Below are positions 10,416-20,599 of a DNA stretch of 64,000 nt, piece after piece. Under the pieces are notes generated by a model. The model was not told where the DNA came from and made no database searches. It was given only the letters and a program-made list of their open reading frames with translations. The position numbers and the translations under genes were made by a program. How positions within the stretch are numbered: the first letter of the stretch is position 1; the number at the start of each line of letters is the position of its first letter. Source of the DNA: Shewanella olleyana. Lineage in GTDB: Bacteria > Pseudomonadota > Gammaproteobacteria > Enterobacterales > Shewanellaceae. The stretch is taken from NCBI RefSeq assembly GCF_023283825.1, contig NZ_JAKILD010000013.1, forward strand, positions 1 through 64,000, written 5' to 3'.

Positions 10416-11792
10416 TTAAATCACACGAGAGAACTGTTGCTGACGCGCTTTTTGACGGTAATAAACATCAAAGCACATACAAATATTACGAATTAACAAA
10501 CGGCCTGTTGGGCTAATTGTTAGTTTACGGTCAGTAATATCAACTAGTTTGTCATCAATGAATGTTTGAAGAAGTTTTAAATCTTCTGCAAAGTATTCTT
10601 CAAAGTTAATATCGAATTGTTGCTCAATCTTAGTGAGATCCAAATCAAAATGACAAATCATCTGCTTGATAACAACGCGACGGATTTCATCATCACGATT
10701 TAAGCTACAACCTTTCCATAAGGCATGACCTGTTTCATCAATTGACTCATAGTAAGGACGGATGTCTTTTTGGTTTTGTGCGTAGCAATCACCAATTTGG
10801 CTGATTGAAGATACGCCTAAACCAAGTAAGTCACACTCTTCTTGGGTCGTGTAACCTTGGAAATTACGATGTAGCTTACCTGCATTTTGTAACTTCGATA
10901 GCTCATCATCTGGCTTAGCAAAGTGATCCATACCAATGAATTGGTAACCTGCACCAGTAAGAGATTCAATGGTTTGATGCAGCATGTCTAATTTTTGCTG
11001 TGGTGAAGCCATATCTTCATCTTTAATTTTACGCTGAGCGGCAAAGCGCGATGGTAAATGAGCGTAGTTAAAGATTGATAAACGATCTGGAGATAGCTCA
11101 ATAACGCGTTTAATGGTTTCTGCAAACGTTTCAGGTGTCTGATGTGGTAGTCCGTAGATTAAATCAGCATTAGTTGAAACAAAGCCCATTTCTTTTGCTT
11201 TCGCCATTAAGTCGAAAATGAACTGTTCGTCTTGTTCGCGGTTAACGGCAACTTGAACTTTTTTATTAAAGTCCTGAACCCCAATAGAAATACGGTTAAA
11301 TCCGGCTTCTTTTAAGGTATCAAGCATGGTTAGTTCGATTTCACGAGGATCAACCTCAATCGAAAACTCACCTTCGTCAGCAAAATTAAAGTGATTTTTG
11401 ATTAACTTAGATAAAGTTAAAATCTGCTCAGGGTTTAAGAAGGTTGGTGTACCGCCGCCCCAATGCATTTGTGTCACTGTGTAATTTTTGAATAACGGAG
11501 CACGTTTTACAATTTCGCTCGCAAGATATTCAATGTACTGATCTGCTTTATGTGCATGACGAGTAATGACTTTATTACAGCCACAGTAATAACAAAGCTT
11601 GGCACAGAAAGGAATGTGAATATATAAAGACAGTTTGTCACTTTTACTGGTTTCAATCGCAGAGAGTAGGTTTTGCTCAGTGAAACTATCGTCAAACTCT
11701 AGCGCCGTTGGGTACGACGTATAGCGTGGACCACTGTAGTTATATTTTTCGATCATTGACTGATCCCAACTTATTGGTGTGGGCTGCTTCAA
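10416..11792 (-). CDS. hemN: Oxygen-independent coproporphyrinogen III oxidase
   Basis: A radical-SAM enzyme that decarboxylates coproporphyrinogen III to protoporphyrinogen IX for haem synthesis without oxygen. The iron-sulfur motif CAKLCYYCGC lies near residue 62. GGGTPTFL follows and a HemN C-terminal domain is present. The length (458) fits the family. The gene order hemN, DUF2489, yihI parallels the E. coli hemN-yihI neighbourhood. About 240 bases upstream are free of genes; I found no convincing FNR box there. Confidence 0.95.
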   Translation of the reverse strand: MKQPTPISWDQSMIEKYNYSGPRYTSYPTALEFDDSFTEQNLLSAIETSKSDKLSLYIHIPFCAKLCYYCGCNKVITRHAHKADQYIEYLASEIVKRAPLFKNYTVTQMHWGGGTPTFLNPEQILTLSKLIKNHFNFADEGEFSIEVDPREIELTMLDTLKEAGFNRISIGVQDFNKKVQVAVNREQDEQFIFDLMAKAKEMGFVSTNADLIYGLPHQTPETFAETIKRVIELSPDRLSIFNYAHLPSRFAAQRKIKDEDMASPQQKLDMLHQTIESLTGAGYQFIGMDHFAKPDDELSKLQNAGKLHRNFQGYTTQEECDLLGLGVSSISQIGDCYAQNQKDIRPYYESIDETGHALWKGCSLNRDDEIRRVVIKQMICHFDLDLTKIEQQFDINFEEYFAEDLKLLQTFIDDKLVDITDRKLTISPTGRLLIRNICMCFDVYYRQKARQQQFSRVI

Positions 11793-12032
11793 GGCACGTT
11801 CTCCGAGTAAATTAGCAATAGACGAAGTATGCAGTCATCTTAGACAAAAAACCTTGAACTACGTTGTAAATTTTGAATTTGATGTTGCTAGAAAGGCGAT
11901 ATTTAGTCTGAAAGCTGTGAAGTTTTGTGAAATTGTGGGATGGCTCACAGCCTAAGATAAAAGCTTAAGGCAGTAAAGACCTTTATTAAGGTGTTAATAA
12001 TAAAGGTCGTATCTAACGCAACTTGCTAAAAT

Positions 12033-12494
12033 TTAATGAATGAAATGAAATTGCGTTATTTTTTGGGCGTCATCAATAAGGCCTTGTTCTAGCCTTGCTT
12101 CAGACTTCATGCGCGCTAAATCTAGCTTCATTCGCTGCTGTTTCTCAAGTGACTTTCGGGCTTCTTTTATCGGATGAGCCTTGATGCAATCATAATGCTC
12201 GAAGATATGTGGGAACTCAGCTGTCATTTGTTCAGACATGGAAAGGGCTTCAAATAGTTTTGCGATGCGCATGACACCTTCAGAGGGTTCACATCGCTCC
12301 TCTAGCATTGCTGCTGCAATGTATTTTATATCATCTAGAATCTGTTGCTTTTTGGCTTTTGCTTCATCTAAACGCTGCTGATTGGCTTCAATAGCTTCTT
12401 GTTGCTGTTTCTTGACCTTTAATAAAAGAAAACCTGCATAACAAGCTAAAAGCACAATAACGATAACGGCGAGGGCAATAACAAGGCTAGACAC
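12033..12494 (-). CDS. DUF2489 family membrane-anchored protein
   Basis: A 153-residue protein with one N-terminal membrane helix (about 4-24, VIALAVIVIVLLACYAGFLLL), then a charged, Gln/Lys-rich coiled-coil-like stretch and a helical cytoplasmic part. It fits DUF2489, often next to yihI in marine gammaproteobacteria. Function unknown. The GTG start is preceded by aagga. Confidence 0.8.
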   Translation of the reverse strand: MSSLVIALAVIVIVLLACYAGFLLLKVKKQQQEAIEANQQRLDEAKAKKQQILDDIKYIAAAMLEERCEPSEGVMRIAKLFEALSMSEQMTAEFPHIFEHYDCIKAHPIKEARKSLEKQQRMKLDLARMKSEARLEQGLIDDAQKITQFHFIH

Positions 12495-12570
12495 AAATTT
12501 TCCTTAATCGAGGTGTGAAAGTAATACATAGAAAAATGGCACGCCATCGGGCATGCCATTTATAAATGAT

Positions 12571-13125
12571 TTAAGACTGGTAGTCTTTTAATACATCAGC
12601 GCCGGATTCAAAGCGTTCGTATAAATCATCATCAGAAGCTGGCTTCTTGCCGGTATTAACATTTTGTGCAGGAAGTTCTTCAGCATCAGAGATACCAAGT
12701 TTTTCCATCAATGCTTCCATTTTAGCCAGCTGACCGTTCAACCATTTTTGGTCATCAGCAGAAAGGTCTTTACCTTCTTCTAATAAGTCTAATAAATTAT
12801 TGAATCTAGGATCATCTTCTAGTTTCAGTAATTTTTGCTCATCAGTGAGTTTAGGCTGCTTCACTTTAGCGACTGGTGCTGCAGTTTCTGCTGGTGTGAT
12901 CATCAACGGCACTGGTTTTTTACTGCCATGACGAGGGTCATTACTTTTAGTCGTCTTAACATGCGGTGATTGCTGTTCAATCAAGGCTTCGTTGTGACGA
13001 CTACCAGACTTAAGGCCATTATCTTTTTTTCTGCTGCCAGTGACTTTACGATCAGCCTTTTTGACTCTTGGTGCTTGTGTAGGGCCGTTTTCGCCGCCCT
13101 TGCGCGATTTTTTACTACGAGCCAT
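12571..13125 (-). CDS. yihI: Der GTPase-activating protein YihI
   Basis: YihI stimulates the GTPase Der (EngA) and so tunes 50S ribosome assembly. The sequence has the typical very basic N-terminus (MARSKKSRKGGENG), a low-complexity middle, and an acidic helical C-terminal domain (DDPRFNNLLDLLEEGKDLSADDQKWL). The start at 13125 gives the canonical MARSKK N-terminus; four further in-frame codons upstream are less likely. Its position near engB and hemN matches E. coli order. Confidence 0.9.
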   Translation of the reverse strand: MARSKKSRKGGENGPTQAPRVKKADRKVTGSRKKDNGLKSGSRHNEALIEQQSPHVKTTKSNDPRHGSKKPVPLMITPAETAAPVAKVKQPKLTDEQKLLKLEDDPRFNNLLDLLEEGKDLSADDQKWLNGQLAKMEALMEKLGISDAEELPAQNVNTGKKPASDDDLYERFESGADVLKDYQS

Positions 13126-13181
13126 CAGTGATCTCATGTGGTTGTAAAAAGTTGGCTAGATAGATATTCATCCACCTTGCA

Positions 13182-13844
13182 CTAAATCAGGATGCGCTTT
13201 ATATCAGACTTTGATGTTTTTTGCATCAATACGAGCTCTTTTGCTGCAAATAATAGCTTAAATTCGCTGTTTTGTGCTAAATACTCAAAAGTTTGTTGCT
13301 GGTAAAAGCTCACGTGGGTTGGGTTATTCTTAAAGTGCCATTTAGAAAAGTGAGTTAAGTCAGTGAGTAGTGACGTGCTAATAGCTAACCAGCCATCATC
13401 TTTTAATAAACTGGATATTAATGACCATTCTTTGAAGGGTTGCTGAAAATGCTCTAAAACACGATAGCAACAGATAAAGTCATATTGCTGATTAAACACT
13501 TGTTGATCTGTTTTGATAAAGGGGTCGTATTGATTGAGGCGATGTCCTGCTGATTCAATTTTTTCTAAGCTGGTTTGATCCAAAACTCTGCCAAAATTGA
13601 GACCGACTAATGGTCCATCTTGTTGAGAACTGATTTGACTCAGTAAAGGTTGGATAAATTGCACTAGCTGTTTTTGTTTGGATGCTTTATTCGCTCGGCC
13701 ATATCGTTGTAGCTGTGCCGCTGGCATCATGTGTGATTGAGGGTTGGCGAATACCAGTTGGCATTGAGGGCAGCTATAAAAAGCTCTTTTCTTATCTTGG
13801 ACAAAAAACTCAGCAGCATGACTGCACAACGGGCATTTAATCAT
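13182..13844 (-). CDS. Class I SAM methyltransferase with N-terminal zinc ribbon
   Basis: About 220 residues. The N-terminus has two CxxC pairs (CPLCS and CPQCQ), a zinc ribbon. The remainder resembles a Methyltransf_23-type fold (YDFICCYRVLEHFQQP, then LLKDDGWLAIST). The substrate is unknown. The start MIKCPLCS at 13844 is preferred because it begins at the ribbon; eight further in-frame codons lie upstream. It sits between yihI and the CsrB-type RNA. Confidence 0.75.
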   Translation of the reverse strand: MIKCPLCSHAAEFFVQDKKRAFYSCPQCQLVFANPQSHMMPAAQLQRYGRANKASKQKQLVQFIQPLLSQISSQQDGPLVGLNFGRVLDQTSLEKIESAGHRLNQYDPFIKTDQQVFNQQYDFICCYRVLEHFQQPFKEWSLISSLLKDDGWLAISTSLLTDLTHFSKWHFKNNPTHVSFYQQQTFEYLAQNSEFKLLFAAKELVLMQKTSKSDIKRILI

Positions 13845-13913
13845 TGAAGTTCGATATGATCCAAACAAAGATGAAGTTAATCAATCAATAACAGATTTTT
13901 TGAAAAGAAGAAA

Positions 13914-14342
13914 TAAAAAAAGGTGGCAGTAAACTGCCACCTTACAAAATAGTGTTTAATACACCAAATTTTTATTCCAAGTATCCGTACTTGCTATGTG
14001 ACTATCCCGGTCAATATCCATCTTATTTTTAGAGCTTTCCATGCATTTTTTATTGTTATCGGTCATCAATGACCATTTTTCTTAATCCTGTTGCCGTCCT
14101 GACCACAGCTTCCGTAGATGGTCTTCAATGACTCATCAATATCCTAGTTGTCTTCAATGACATTAGTAAACAATCCATGTTTTAAAGTACCTTCCAGTGA
14201 TAACAAGCCTCCGCAAGTGCATCCTAAGCAATTAGCTTCCTATGCCGCTACTTTAATCCTTAAAGTAGTTTCCTTATGGGGTTTTATCTCTGTTGCGTAA
14301 GGGAGTGCTATATCAGCGTGTCGACCAATCGGTCTGTTCCTT
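13914..14342 (-). ncRNA. CsrB/CsrC-family regulatory RNA (CsrA sponge)
   Basis: No protein is encoded here. Read on the minus strand, the stretch holds about 17 GGA trinucleotides in roughly 400 bases (TCC on the plus strand, for example at 13983, 14016, 14086, 14110, 14141, 14192, 14221, 14257, 14338). Many are AGGA or in short hairpins. It ends in a strong hairpin (aggtggcagt / actgccacct) with a U-tract at 13915-13921. That is the layout of CsrB/CsrC RNAs, which sequester CsrA. In E. coli, csrC lies between yihA (engB) and yihI in the same relative orientation. The 5' end is estimated from a weak -10 (TATAGA at 14349-14354). Confidence 0.75.
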
Positions 14343-14655
14343 ACAAATTCTATATGACCTGGATTTCAAGCTGAAATCACGACTCTTATTATTATTAGCG
14401 AGTGGCCTTATTTATATTATTGTTATTTATTAATTTTATTCTTATATCTTAAATGTAAACGTATCCGAAATCTGTAAGATGGAATTAATATTTTTGTTCT
14501 CACAGCTGGGTTCATCTCGGTACGGGGCTATTTAACCCTAAATGCGTGATCTCTGTCAAGCATGAATATTGTAAAGTTTACGTAAACGTCAACTTTTGGT
14601 TGTAAAAAAGGGTGAATAATCACCCTTTTAGCTTCATTTAAATATGAAGAAAAAA
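14343..14655 (-). promoter_or_regulatory. Upstream region of the CsrB/CsrC-type RNA
   Basis: This gene-free stretch of about 310 bases separates cytochrome c4 from the RNA. It is A+T-rich and contains scattered TGTAA/TTACA half-sites (near 14454 and 14482) that recall GacA/UvrY boxes, but I see no complete palindrome. The role as control region is inferred from position. Confidence 0.3.
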
Positions 14656-15276
14656 TTACTTAAGGCTTGAAATATATTGAGATAACGCTTCAATATCACT
14701 GTCAGATAACTTTTTAGATACATCTTGCATCATGCCATTTAAATCATTGTTACGCTTTGTATCACGGAACATATTGAGTTGGATTTTGATATATTCAGCA
14801 TGTTGACCACCAATAGCAGGGAAGCCGGCAAGCTCGCCACCTTTGCCATCTGGTCCATGACATGCCATACAAGATGTAATACCACGAGCCATGTCACCAC
14901 CTTTATAAAGGGCTTCACCTTCGGCAGGTACATTGGTAACATCTGCGACATTTAATGTTTGACTAGCATAATATGCAGAAACATCTTTAATATCTTGTTC
15001 TGATAAAGTCGCTGACATACCAATCATGGTAGGATCGCTACGACCTTCTTTGCCGCCGCTTTTAGCTGCCGCTTGGAAATCATGTAATTGTTTTTCTAGA
15101 TAAGATGCGTGCTGTCCAGCCAGTTTTGGCCAAATAGGAGCAATGCTGTTACCGTCAACACCGTGACAGGCAGAACACATAACTGATTTAGTTTTACCCG
15201 CTTCCACATCACCTTCAGCGATTGCAGGCGTTGATATAGCGGCAAATACAGACAGCGCAAGAGCTAACTTTTTCAT
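14656..15276 (-). CDS. Cytochrome c4 (periplasmic dihaem cytochrome)
   Basis: A periplasmic dihaem electron carrier that feeds terminal oxidases. A cleavable signal peptide (MKKLALALSVFAAISTPAIA) is followed by two homologous cytochrome c domains with haem sites CSACH (about residue 34) and CMACH (about 137). Methionines usable as axial ligands are present in each half (DPTMIGMSATL and LNGMMQDVS). 206 residues is normal. The start follows a purine-rich site and it is divergent from engB, as in other gammaproteobacteria. Confidence 0.92.
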   Translation of the reverse strand: MKKLALALSVFAAISTPAIAEGDVEAGKTKSVMCSACHGVDGNSIAPIWPKLAGQHASYLEKQLHDFQAAAKSGGKEGRSDPTMIGMSATLSEQDIKDVSAYYASQTLNVADVTNVPAEGEALYKGGDMARGITSCMACHGPDGKGGELAGFPAIGGQHAEYIKIQLNMFRDTKRNNDLNGMMQDVSKKLSDSDIEALSQYISSLK

Positions 15277-15443
15277 GGCGTTCCAACTTCTTATTTAATT
15301 TATTGTCCTGAGCTTACTAGGATGACCCGCAAGCGTGGTAAAATCTACAAACTGTGATCAGGCTAATATTTTACACGAAAATGTGGAAAAGTAAGCAAAT
15401 CTTACATAATTAAGGTATTACCCCAAATTTATTGGAGCAAATC

Positions 15444-16106
15444 GTGTCAGAAACGCGTATAGATTTTCGAAAAACCAAGTTTTTAATTAGTGCGCCAGAT
15501 ATTGCACATCTTGATGAGTATTTACCTGGTGATTCCGGAGTAGAAATTGCGTTTGCTGGCCGCTCAAATGCTGGTAAGTCAAGCGCACTCAACGCTTTGA
15601 CTGAACAAAAGGGCTTGGCAAGAACCAGTAAAACACCGGGGCGCACTCAGTTAATCAATGTGTTTGAATTAGATGAAAACCGTCGATTAGTGGATTTACC
15701 TGGCTATGGTTTTGCCAAAGTGCCATTAGCACTAAAAAACAAATGGCAGAAAGCCTTGGGTGAATATTTGCAAGAACGCGCTTGTTTAAGTGGTGTTGTG
15801 GTATTGATGGATATCCGTCATCCATTAAAAGATTTAGATATGCAAATGATCGAATGGGCTGTATTAAGTGAGATTCCAGTATTAGCCTTGCTGACTAAAT
15901 CAGATAAGCTGGCACAAAATGTCAAAATGAAAACGGTTAATGCTGTACGTAAAGAGCTAGCTGAATTTGGCGACTGGGTTAAGGTTGAGCCATTTTCTTC
16001 AACGAAGGGAACTGGCAAACCAAAAGTATTGGGAATTCTGAATGAATGGTGTAACCCAAGCTGGTTAACTGAAGCGGAGCAAGAAGCCGAGAAAAATCCT
16101 GAATAA
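15444..16106 (+). CDS. engB: Ribosome biogenesis GTP-binding protein EngB (YihA/YsxC)
   Basis: A TRAFAC-class GTPase needed for late 50S assembly. G1 [10 protein letters not shown]2 region TPGRTQ, G3 DLPGYG and G4 TKSDK are all intact. About 220 residues. I place the start at GTG 15444 (MSETRIDF) because ggag lies 6-7 bases upstream. A TTG at 15432 overlaps that ribosome site and is less likely. A terminator follows. Confidence 0.93.
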   Translation: MSETRIDFRKTKFLISAPDIAHLDEYLPGDSGVEIAFAGRSNAGKSSALNALTEQKGLARTSKTPGRTQLINVFELDENRRLVDLPGYGFAKVPLALKNKWQKALGEYLQERACLSGVVVLMDIRHPLKDLDMQMIEWAVLSEIPVLALLTKSDKLAQNVKMKTVNAVRKELAEFGDWVKVEPFSSTKGTGKPKVLGILNEWCNPSWLTEAEQEAEKNPE

Positions 16107-16166
16107 GACGATGATATAAAGACTATTTCAAATAGGCATTTATATTAAAGACGCTAAGTATTGAAA

Positions 16167-16203
16167 GCCGTTGAGTTTAAAGAATAAACTTAGCGGCTTT
16201 TTT
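16167..16203 (+). terminator. engB terminator
   Basis: A hairpin gccgttgagttt / aaacttagcggc (two G-T pairs) is followed by a T-tract. Confidence 0.85.
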
Positions 16204-16257
16204 ATAAGTAATTTTTAATGCCGGAGGGTTATATAGCGCGAACCGCTGAATTTAAGC

Positions 16258-16375
16258 AAAAAAAAACCGACGACATATTGTCACCGGTTAAAAAATTAGC
16301 TCTTTTGGGGAGAAGCTAAATTCAACAAGACTCAAGTGCCATCTACTCATTCGACGACGCTCAATAAAACAATCA
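16258..16375 (-). ncRNA. Candidate small RNA downstream of Spot 42
   Basis: On the minus strand a strong terminator-like hairpin (accggtgac / gtcgtcggt with G-U pairs) ends in nine Us at 16258-16266. A second stem (ttagct / agctaa) lies just upstream. The terminator is on the strand opposite to engB and sits after Spot 42's own terminator, so it should end a separate transcript. The 5' end is a guess. Alternatively it is only a backup terminator for Spot 42. Confidence 0.35.
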
Positions 16376-16428
16376 TAATCGTTTTTTGAACAAATTTAAA
16401 GTATTTACTCTAAAATAAATTTTAGGCA

Positions 16429-16540
16429 AAAAAAAAGCTCCAACATATTAAGATGCTGGAGCGCCATAATTCGGCTTGTCACTATTTCTAGTGAAATAAA
16501 AAGGTCTGAAAGATGGAACATCTTAACCTCTGTACCCTAC
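16429..16540 (-). ncRNA. spf: Spot 42 RNA
   Basis: Hfq-dependent small RNA of catabolite control. On the minus strand it begins GTAGGGTACAGAGGTTAAG, contains the conserved CTTTCAGACCTTTT segment, and ends in a stem (gctccaacat / atgttggagc) with a long U-tract. These match E. coli Spot 42 almost base for base in the 5' part. A -10 (TATTAT, 16548-16553) is correctly spaced from the start. Its place between polA and engB is the conserved one. Confidence 0.95.
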
Positions 16541-16603
16541 GCAGAGAATAATACGCCATTAGCCTTAAAATAAAAAACTGTTTTTTATAAAAATGAACAA
16601 TAA

Positions 16604-16619
16604 TGTGAAGTTTGCCACA
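16604..16619 (-). promoter_or_regulatory. CRP site upstream of Spot 42
   Basis: TGTGAagtttgCCACA differs from the CRP consensus TGTGA-N6-TCACA by one base. Its centre is about 72 bases upstream of the Spot 42 start. In E. coli cAMP-CRP represses spf; a similar role here is inferred. Confidence 0.6.
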
Positions 16620-16661
16620 TTTGAAGCTGGTTTTTTCACCTTGTTGCTGTGTTTTAAGGCT

Positions 16662-16700
16662 AAAAACAACAATCCCGTAGTGGTAAAACTACGGGATTGT
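16662..16700 (-). terminator. polA terminator
   Basis: A perfect 12-base stem (acaatcccgtag / ctacgggattgt), read on the minus strand, is followed by a T-rich tract. It lies just downstream of polA and upstream of the Spot 42 control region. Confidence 0.85.
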
Positions 16701-16758
16701 TTGTTAAGGGAGCTCAGGTTTTCTGACTGAGCTGATTTGGAGCTGGTTTAAATAGACG

Positions 16759-19521
16759 CTAATGGGCTTCATCCCAGTTGTTGCCAATACCAGCCTCTGC
16801 TAATAAGGTGACATCTAAATTTGCGGCTTGTGCCATAAGGTCACAGACTTTGGTTTTCAGCGCTTCAGCTTGGCTTTCATCGACCTCAAAGACTAATTCA
16901 TCGTGAACTTGCATCATCATCGTAATTTCGCCATGGGTATCATGCTTAATCCATTGGTCAATACTGATCATTGCCTTCTTGATAATATCTGCAGCAGTGC
17001 CTTGCATCGGTGCATTAATCGCTGCGCGCTCAGCCGCTTGACGACGCATGGCGTTTCTATCTTTAATGTCAGGAAGATATAAGCGTCTGCCATAAAGTGT
17101 TTCTACATAACCAACTTCAGCAGCTAATGCTCGAGTGTCTTCCATGTATTTAAGAACGCCCGGATAACGAGCAAAATAAGTATCGATATAGGTTTGAGCT
17201 TCTTTACGTGGAATATCGAGTTGTTTAGCTAAGCCAAATGCTGACATACCGTAAATTAAGCCGAAGTTTACCGCTTTTGCACGGCGACGTTGTTCAGTGG
17301 TGACTTCTTCAAAATGAACCCCAAAGACTTCTGCTGCAGTTGCTTTATGAATATCTTTGTTCTCAGCAAAGGCGGTTAATAGCCCTTTATCCTGAGATAA
17401 GTGAGCCATTATGCGTAACTCGATTTGAGAGTAATCGGCTGCGAGCACTTTACGGCCTTCCGGTGCGATAAAGGCTTGTCTGATCCGGCGACCTTCTTCA
17501 GTGCGAATTGGAATATTCTGTAAGTTTGGCTCGCTTGATGATAATCGACCTGTCGCTGCATTAGCTTGATGGTAGCTTGTATGAACACGACCCGTTTCAG
17601 AGTTCACCATTAATGGGAGCTTGTCGGTATAGGTACTCTTAAGTTTAGATAGACTTCTGTGCTGCAAAATGAGTTTAGGTAATGGGTAATCTAAAGCTAA
17701 CTCTATTAAGACATCTTCAGCTGTTGAAGGCGCACCTTTTGGCGTCTTTTTGATGACCGGGTAGCCGAGTTTGTCAAAAAATAGTGCTTGTAACTGCTTA
17801 GGAGAACTCAAATTGAACTTCTCTCCCGCGATTTCGTAGGCTTTGGTTTCAAGCTCATCAATATTTTGCGCTAATTCATCGCTTTGCTGGCTTAGTAACA
17901 TGCTATCAATCAACACACCTTGACGTTCAATATCTGATAAAACTTGAATAAGTGGTAATTCAAGTTCATTGAATACGGATGCTAAAGAAGGTTCTTTTTC
18001 AACTCTTGGCCATAGGTGTTCATGTAAGCGTAGAGTGATATCAGCATCTTCTGCAGCATATGGGCTTGCTGTTGCTAAATCTATTTGGTTAAAGGTCAGT
18101 TGCTTTGCACCTTTACCGGCGATTTCTTCAAAACTGATATTTTTATGACCTAAATACTTAAGTGCTAAACCGTCCATATCATGACGTGAAGCGACTGAAT
18201 TAAAGACATAAGATTCAAGCATGGTATCAAAGCGAACACCTTTAAGGGTTATTCCCGCATTGGCAAAGATGCTGATGTCATACTTAAGGTGTTGCCCGAC
18301 TTTTTTAATGCTGTCACTTTCAAGAATAGGTCTTAATTGCTCTAGCGCGTATTCAACAGGTAATTGCTGTGGCGCATCAAGATAATCATGAGTTAATGGA
18401 AGGTAAGCAGCCTTACCTGCTTCAACTGCAAACGAAATACCAACAAGCTTAGCTTCCATATAGTTAAGGCTGGTAGTCTCTGTGTCTACGGCTATTAGCT
18501 CAGCTTTTGATAGTGTCGCAATCCACTTCGCTAAATCTGCTTCAGTCAGTATGGTTTCATACTCAGCTTCAATTGCTGGTGCTGGTGGCGTAACTTCTTC
18601 AGTATTTGAGTTTGCAGAGGCTGCTGAAAAATTGGACTTGTTATCTAATACTTCAGCTAACCAACGTTTAAACTCCATTTCACCAAACAGCTTTATAAGC
18701 TCATCGCGGTCTTGAGGTTTAATTTCTAACGGTGCCCAATCATCGTCCCACTCAACATCGGTTTTGATGGTGGCGAGATCGTAAGATAACTGCAGCATTT
18801 CTTTATTGTCTTCAATCTTCTTAGGCATGGTTTTTGAGCCGCGGAAGGTGACATCAAGTACGCTTTCTGGGTTAGCGATGAGTTTATCAACTCCGCCGAC
18901 ACCGGTAAGCATAGCTAAAGCAGTTTTTTCACCAACACCTGGCAAGCCAGGAATGTTATCGGCCTTATCACCCATCATCGCAAGTAGATCAATAATAAGC
19001 TCTGGACCCACACCAAATTTTTCAGTGACCTCATCAGGCCCCATTATAGTGTCGGTCATGGTATTAATTAGGGTGACATGTTCATCAACGAGCTGCGCCA
19101 TATCTTTATCGCCAGTACTGATCAGTGTTGCACGACCTTCTTTGCTGGCTTTTAAAGCAATAGTGCCAATGACATCGTCAGCCTCGACGCCAGGAATGCA
19201 GATTAACGGCAAACCTAAAGCGTGAATGATGGCATGTAGTGGTGCAATTTGAGAGCGTAAGTCATCCGGCATCGGCGGACGCTGCGCTTTATATTCGCTG
19301 TACATATCATTACGAAATGTTTTGCCTTTAGCATCAAATACAACCGCAATATGGCTTGGGTTGTATCGACTCATTAGGCTACGAAGCATGTTGACTACAC
19401 CGTATACAGCACCGGTTGCTTCGCCTTTTGAATTAGTCAAATGTGGTGGTGCATAAAATGCGCGATAAAGGTAAGAAGAACCATCCACAAGGACGAGTGG
19501 GTTATTGGGGATTGTTGGCAT
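16759..19521 (-). CDS. polA: DNA polymerase I
   Basis: Repair and Okazaki-fragment-processing polymerase. The 920 residues carry a 5' nuclease domain (about 1-290), a 3'-5' exonuclease domain (about 320-510) with intact motif DTETTS near 345, and a family A polymerase domain (about 540-920) with [22 protein letters not shown] and QVHDELVFE. The proofreading residues are kept. Length is close to E. coli (928). Transcribed alone, towards Spot 42. Confidence 0.97.
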   Translation of the reverse strand: MPTIPNNPLVLVDGSSYLYRAFYAPPHLTNSKGEATGAVYGVVNMLRSLMSRYNPSHIAVVFDAKGKTFRNDMYSEYKAQRPPMPDDLRSQIAPLHAIIHALGLPLICIPGVEADDVIGTIALKASKEGRATLISTGDKDMAQLVDEHVTLINTMTDTIMGPDEVTEKFGVGPELIIDLLAMMGDKADNIPGLPGVGEKTALAMLTGVGGVDKLIANPESVLDVTFRGSKTMPKKIEDNKEMLQLSYDLATIKTDVEWDDDWAPLEIKPQDRDELIKLFGEMEFKRWLAEVLDNKSNFSAASANSNTEEVTPPAPAIEAEYETILTEADLAKWIATLSKAELIAVDTETTSLNYMEAKLVGISFAVEAGKAAYLPLTHDYLDAPQQLPVEYALEQLRPILESDSIKKVGQHLKYDISIFANAGITLKGVRFDTMLESYVFNSVASRHDMDGLALKYLGHKNISFEEIAGKGAKQLTFNQIDLATASPYAAEDADITLRLHEHLWPRVEKEPSLASVFNELELPLIQVLSDIERQGVLIDSMLLSQQSDELAQNIDELETKAYEIAGEKFNLSSPKQLQALFFDKLGYPVIKKTPKGAPSTAEDVLIELALDYPLPKLILQHRSLSKLKSTYTDKLPLMVNSETGRVHTSYHQANAATGRLSSSEPNLQNIPIRTEEGRRIRQAFIAPEGRKVLAADYSQIELRIMAHLSQDKGLLTAFAENKDIHKATAAEVFGVHFEEVTTEQRRRAKAVNFGLIYGMSAFGLAKQLDIPRKEAQTYIDTYFARYPGVLKYMEDTRALAAEVGYVETLYGRRLYLPDIKDRNAMRRQAAERAAINAPMQGTAADIIKKAMISIDQWIKHDTHGEITMMMQVHDELVFEVDESQAEALKTKVCDLMAQAANLDVTLLAEAGIGNNWDEAH

Positions 19522-19606
19522 AGTCTGTTTTCATATTCAGTATTCTGAGATGGCCTTAGAATGCCACATACAAGGATTTTCGGCCACGGAAAATTACCCC
19601 TCAGCC

Positions 19607-19615
19607 TGTGGATAA
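19607..19615 (-). promoter_or_regulatory. Single DnaA-box match upstream of polA
   Basis: TTATCCACA (minus strand) is a perfect 9-base DnaA box, about 90 bases upstream of the polA start. A lone 9-mer can occur by chance. The rest of the 385-base gap between polA and elbB is A+T-rich with no clear gene. Confidence 0.35.
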
Positions 19616-19906
19616 GTCTGTGAGTGAATTAATATATCATCTAAGGGTGTTTTAATTACGACTGGGAATAAAACTCTTAAGTTTTTGAATTTATTTGTTT
19701 TATAATAATTTTGTGAGTTAAATAGTAGTTTTAAAAAATAATCCGATTATGTGGACTTTTTTAATATTCTTATTGATTTACTCGATTATTTGGTACAGTT
19801 TTTAAACCATGAAGTAAATTCGAGAAACTAAGTTAGCATGTTTTTTAATCAGATCAATAGATTTGTTTAAAAAAAGTTAAATTAATCTGTTTTTAAAGGA
19901 ACTGAA

Positions 19907-20563
19907 ATGAAAAATATTGCAGTACTACTCAGTGGATGTGGCGTTTATGATGGAGCAGAAATCCATGAATCGGTGTTAACACTGCTGGCACTATCAAAAG
20001 CTGGGGCAGATTATCAGTGTTTTGCGCCTGATATTGAACAAATGCATGTGGTGAACCATCTCAATGGTGAAGTAAGTGCTGAACAGACGCGTAATGTACT
20101 GCAAGAGTCAGCTCGTATTGCCCGTGGAGAGGTGCTTAATACAATTGAGCTAGACATCAGCCAGTTTGATGCCTTGATAGTACCTGGCGGTTTTGGTGCG
20201 GCTAAGAATTTATGTGATTTTGCAGTGGCTGGAAGTGGCAGCAAGCTGCACCCGGAAGTCGAACGCTTCATTCAAGAGTTTGTATTAGCCAAAAAGCCAA
20301 TCGGTTTCATGTGTATTGCACCAGTAATGATGCCCGCTCTTTATCCAAACGGAATTAAAGGAACAATCGGTAACGATAGCGGCACTGCGCAAGCTTATAC
20401 AGAAATGGGTGGCGAACATTGTGATGCGACCGTTGAAGATATTGTGGTCGATATAGACAATCTTGTGGTATCCACACCAGCTTATATGCTGGCGAATTCG
20501 ATTGCTGAGGCAAATATAGGGATTGAAAAGCTGGTCAACCAAGTTTTAAAAATGATTCGCTAG
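19907..20563 (+). CDS. elbB: ElbB, DJ-1/PfpI-family glyoxalase-like protein
   Basis: A 218-residue member of the DJ-1/PfpI family matching ElbB (MKNIAVLLSGCGVYDGAEIHE). The nucleophile region is GFMCIAPVMMP, and FDALIVPGGFGAAKNLCDFA is the other conserved block. In E. coli ElbB has weak glyoxalase activity and was linked to isoprenoid synthesis; its true substrate is not settled. The start is preceded by aagga. Confidence 0.92.
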   Translation: MKNIAVLLSGCGVYDGAEIHESVLTLLALSKAGADYQCFAPDIEQMHVVNHLNGEVSAEQTRNVLQESARIARGEVLNTIELDISQFDALIVPGGFGAAKNLCDFAVAGSGSKLHPEVERFIQEFVLAKKPIGFMCIAPVMMPALYPNGIKGTIGNDSGTAQAYTEMGGEHCDATVEDIVVDIDNLVVSTPAYMLANSIAEANIGIEKLVNQVLKMIR

Positions 20564-20599
20564 CTTTTGCACTTTTATATCATGTAGTTTAAATCTGAA

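Noticed and set aside
11793..12032. FNR box upstream of hemN
   Set aside because: Only TTGAT-like halves; no TTGAT-N4-ATCAA.
18806..19225. 139-codon frame on the plus strand over polA
   Set aside because: It is antisense to a strongly conserved polA region and Ser/Pro-rich as expected for a shadow frame.
19607..19615. Replication origin near polA
   Set aside because: Only one DnaA box and no cluster, no dnaA or gidA gene; not an origin.
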